From contig CP136066.1 in the NCBI GenBank assembly GCA_032622095.1, forward strand, positions 46,226,911-46,290,910: 64,000 bases of DNA, in the 5' to 3' direction. The position numbers were made by a program, and so were the translations under genes. Each line of letters starts with the position of its first letter. The stretch's first letter is position 1. The notes below the pieces were generated by a model. It was not told the origin of the DNA and did no database searches. It saw nothing but the letters and a program-made list of their open reading frames with translations. This document shows positions 60,091 to 64,000 of the stretch, piece after piece. This DNA comes from Siphonodentalium dalli. Taxonomy: Eukaryota > Mollusca > Scaphopoda > Gadilida > Siphonodentaliidae.

Positions 60091-60928
60091 ATAAGCGCAT
60101 ACGGACAAAATAAATTTCTATACATTTGCTGCCATATTGAATGCCATCATATACCATAGTTACCGGTTCATACCCTAATGAGATTGCATTTTATAGGCAA
60201 TACTCCCATTCGCTTAATTTTTTAAAATATGTTCATCTCACACTAAAATATGGCCAGGAACCAATATTGAGTTTTCGGGGAAATTTCAAACCACGTTCCG
60301 TAAGATACATTTCCTTTGGGATTGGAAGTTACTGAAACAAAATAAACAAAATATAGTACTGAGAAAATAATAGTAAGATATGAATAATAAGAAGACAAGG
60401 CACAATTTGCAACCATTTCAAACAATATGAACGGATGTTGGAGACATGAGTTGAAACAATCCTATTTTTCACATTCCGGTCGCCATTTTGGCAGCCATCT
60501 TTCTAATGTAGTGCCAATGTTTCCTAAAACAGTAGTATAATGTAATTTCATCCAAATAGTATACGATTTGTTTACATTTTATGAAATATGATTTTCCAAC
60601 TTAAAAAACCGATTAAACTGACTTAGTTCACATTCTATACTACGGCGGCCTTGTTGGACGACATATTGGATTATAGGAAATTCAAACTAATTGATGATTG
60701 ATGGACACAATCTTCATAGATGATGTGCGATACGCACATTTCAAAGTTGAAATTAACTTTTATTATATGCTTACAATATTTAAACGTCAATCAATAACAC
60801 CTCTCAAATGTTTTAAGCAATTAAAATTTGGAGCTGATCCGGTCGACAAGACGCTTCGGCTAGAAATACCACCAAACCCTCCATAATCATGTAGCAATAG
60901 TTATAGTATGAATTCTTTGTATTGGTCA
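60091..60928. other. intergenic, no gene seen
   Basis: AT-rich sequence leading to Helitron A copy 3. Nothing recognised. Confidence 0.35.
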
Positions 60929-63900
60929 CCAGCAGGGTTACCAGGCGTTGCCCAGGAGAAAGTGACGTGAAACCCTCTGCTTGCTGTGGATATTTGTTGG
61001 GAATAGAGAATACTCTTGATCAAAGTGTTACACGTATTCTCATAAATTGTTTAGTCACGTACCATCACAAACATAATTCTTACACAGTCATGGAATATAA
61101 GTAGTGGATCACTTTGTCGATTGTCATTTTGTTTATCACGATTAATCCGTTCCACCAATAAAAAAGTATTTATTTATTTACAACTGCGTATACTTTAGAC
61201 GTTATAACATGATAAAAGAACATCATAAACACATTAGTTCGTAAAAATAAAAGACGACAATTGGGTTTTACATATAGAGATGTATCAATCAATCTAGTGG
61301 GTTGGACTAAGATTTTGATGACATCTGGCTATCGTTTCTCCATGAAGATACAATGTTTGAAAGAAACGTCCAGGTGCTCCTCTGCAAATGGTGCTATATA
61401 TTGGCTAAATATGCTGATTTTAAAAGAAATGTTGCTGTGCACGCATATCAACTACATGTGTCCGACACAGAGCGAGATTTTGAGCTGTTTTGTTAGTCGA
61501 TGAGTCTGTTCTAAAAAATCCGCTGTATCAGGCAGATTTATCCTTGTCATTAGTCAGCATTGGAGGATCCTGAAAAGTCATATGCTAATGACTGAGTTTT
61601 CTTTATATCAGAAGAAAATATATTTGACTGCACACTGTGACCACTATTTTTTGAACAGACCTTCGATACATTTCCATATCTCTTGACAAATTGTGACTTT
61701 TTTGTGAAACTTTATTGAATGGAACATACTCAATTGCAATTGTGTTATACTATATACATGAGCCATTCTAATATGCAATCCTCTGACGATTCGAGGTCTC
61801 TCCAGTTTGCAAGAATATGTGTATCTCTTAAAAAGAATGATAAATATACTTGTAATGCTCCTTCTATGTATCCGTTTTTGCTAGCTCATAATGCAAATGC
61901 CCTGATTCCCATCCCCATATAAATATGACAGCTGAGAAGATATAATTGTTCAAGTGACTTAATTGGGTCACCATTTGTCGAGATTGTGAAATTGGAACGC
62001 CAAAAACGCATGAAAACGATATGGAGATGGCCTGGATGACTATATATACCTTATAGGTGGATATTGGTGAATAGCAATCTTATCAATAATAGTGCATATC
62101 CTCTCGCCATCCGTAACACAAACGACACCAAATGTGATTTAATTCATCGTATCATTAGAGAAGAACGTGTATGGATTTTGTGGAAATTAGTGCTAAATAT
62201 ATTTATATCAGCTTTGGTGCAAGTGCCATCCTCATGCATGACTTTAATGGCGCCACTTTTGACATATTTAAACCAGGTCAATTAGACTCATGGATGCATG
62301 ATAAACTGGTGATGATTATATATAGGTTTGGTGGTATTCAGCAACTAAACAAATTCTTATCATAGTTATGACCCCCCTATCTCTTACCCAAACGATAGCA
62401 GTTTGGCGTCTTTTAATCGCACGATTATATTCCTCGTATCACGGAGAAGAATAATATATCAATTTGGTTTATTAAATCAATTGTTGTTGCCCCCCCCCTG
62501 CGACGATAACTCGAACAACGCTATATAGCCGAGATGATTATGTATGCGTTTGGTGGAAGTCGGCGACAAAACTATTTCATCATATTTTTTAAAATGTTGA
62601 AGCCCTTCCCCCTTTCTTCCCCTGACACCAACATAGTCACTTTAGACAATTTTAACCCGCACCATTATCTTCCTCGTAAAAAGTTACCCCTCTTAGACCG
62701 CCTTGGTGCCATCTCGATTGTACCCCGTGAAGTTATATGTAGAACACATACAGACACACATAATGACAGACAGCACGATTTGATTCCTTGTATAATTTGA
62801 GAAGAACGTGTATGCATTCGATGGCAATTGGTATTAAAAATATTTTTTATCAGTTTATCTGATTATGGAGATGCATATATATACAATTTGTGAAAATTGG
62901 CGATTATACAAATTCGTATCAAATTTAAGGTCCCTATATCTCTCACCCAAAACGACACCAATTTGGTATATCTAAACCACACGATTAGGTTCCTCGTATC
63001 ACGGAGAATATTATGTTTCAATCTGGTGGAAATCGGCGTTAAACATACTGTTATAATTTTGTGTGTCCCTCTCACCTACATGTACCACCGACTCGAATGG
63101 CCCCACATGCGACATCATCAGACCACACAATTACACTCCTGATATCATTGAGATATTATAAATATTTTTGATCACTTTATCTCATTATGGAGATGCATGT
63201 ATATACAATTTGTGAACATTGGCGAGTATACAAATTCGTATAAAATTTAAGGTCCCTATATCTCTCACCCAAAACGACACCAATTTGGTATATCTAAACC
63301 ACAAGATTAGGTTCCTCGTATCATGGAGAAGATTATGTTTCAATCAAATTACACTCCTGATATCATGGAGATGATTATTTATAGTTTGGTGCTAATCGGC
63401 GACTAAACAATTTTTTATCAAATTTGGTTCCCACCCATCCCTCCCTCCCCATCTCTCATCCAAACAGCACCAACATGGCGTCTTTAAATCGCATGATTAG
63501 ATTTCTCGTATCATGGATAAGAACGATTAGATTTCTCGTATCGTGAATAATAACGATTAGATTTCTCGTTTCATAAATAAGAATGTGTATCAATTTGGTA
63601 GAACTTGTCGCTACAAATATTGCGTATCAATTTTGGTGCCCCTCTCCCTTTCAGTGTATCCCTGACTCGAATGACGCCACTGTTGACATATTTAAGCCAC
63701 ACCATTAGACTCCTCATACATGGGGATGATTTTGTATAAGTGTGGTGGCAATCGGCGACTTAACTCATTCTTATCAAATTTAGTGCCCACCCCTCCCAAT
63801 CGCTCATCCAAACGACACCAATTTGGCGTCTTTAAATCGCAAACTTAGATTGTATCATGAAGAATATTATATCAATTTGGTTGAAATCGGCGCAAAAATT

Positions 63901-64000
63901 AGTTTTATCAATTCTGGTGCCCCTCCCCCCTTCCGTGCATCACTGACTCGAACGACGCCACTTTTGCCACATTTAAACCACACCATTAGATTCTTCATAT
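60929..64000 (-). mobile_element. non-autonomous Helitron, family A copy 3 (runs off the window)
   Basis: Minus-strand copy whose 3' end lies at 60929: CTGCTGG|T on the minus strand, with the hairpin cctgggc-aac-gcctgg just inside. CTGG is the alternative CTRR form of the CTAG seen in copies 1 and 2. Moving right it is collinear with copies 1 and 2: the 3' half at 60960-62100, the internal 5'-like module with 'cccgtgaagttatatgtaga' at 62725-62790, then the ~140-bp monomer array at 62800-64000, still continuing at the window edge. It is older than the other two, with more substitutions and some rearrangement. Its 5' terminus is outside the window. Confidence 0.75.

Overview
This is a gene-poor, AT-rich, repeat-dense stretch of an animal nuclear genome. 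It has spliceosomal introns, non-LTR retrotransposon remains, Helitrons, MITEs and many minisatellites, and no operons or bacterial gene structure. The one well-supported host gene joins a PAN/apple-like module to a fibrinogen-related domain. That combination, together with Helitrons carrying central tandem repeats, suggests a marine invertebrate, possibly a mollusc or other lophotrochozoan. The species cannot be named from the sequence.

Layout. 1-6.2 kb: a pair of ~0.9 kb inverted arms around a spacer into which a 3.4 kb Helitron (family A) has inserted; that Helitron carries a 0.6 kb hAT-type MITE. 6.2-9 kb: hairpins and a LINE tail. 9.1-11.9 kb: a second copy of Helitron A without the MITE. 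12-14.4 kb: a ~150 bp direct repeat pair and an unexplained open frame. 14.4-17.5 kb: a large ATC/GAT microsatellite next to the 3' end of a decayed, 5'-truncated LINE on the minus strand. 18-21 kb: minisatellites, an old Helitron A remnant and a 0.5 kb inverted repeat. 21-24.2 kb: a candidate 3.2 kb terminal-inverted-repeat element with subterminal TTGTGGGG motifs.

25.5-35.3 kb: the host gene, three coding exons on the plus strand (25516-25818, a 25-nt microexon at 32616-32640, and 34685-35331). The splice phases close exactly to a 324-residue secreted protein. Intron 1 (6.8 kb) holds two arrays of a 40-bp repeat and duplicated blocks. Intron 2 holds a Helitron A 5' fragment and a tRNA-like SINE candidate. 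36-41.5 kb has no recognisable gene, only a ~235 bp tandem duplication. 41.5-43.4 kb is a second LINE relic with a (GAATCT)n tail.

44.6-60 kb is dominated by repeats: a ~130 bp satellite present in opposite orientations at 44.6-45.4 and 55.1-56.4 kb, with a piggyBac-type MITE inside the first; a 21-bp minisatellite; a second Helitron family (B) on the minus strand; a 336-bp tandem repeat; four spaced copies of a ~300-400 bp repeat; a small LINE RT relic; a mirrored 40-bp array; and 42-bp and ~37-bp minisatellites. 60.9-64 kb is a third Helitron A copy, minus strand, running off the window. The repeats do not form a pathway together. Their value is in the nesting order, for which the window itself provides empty sites.
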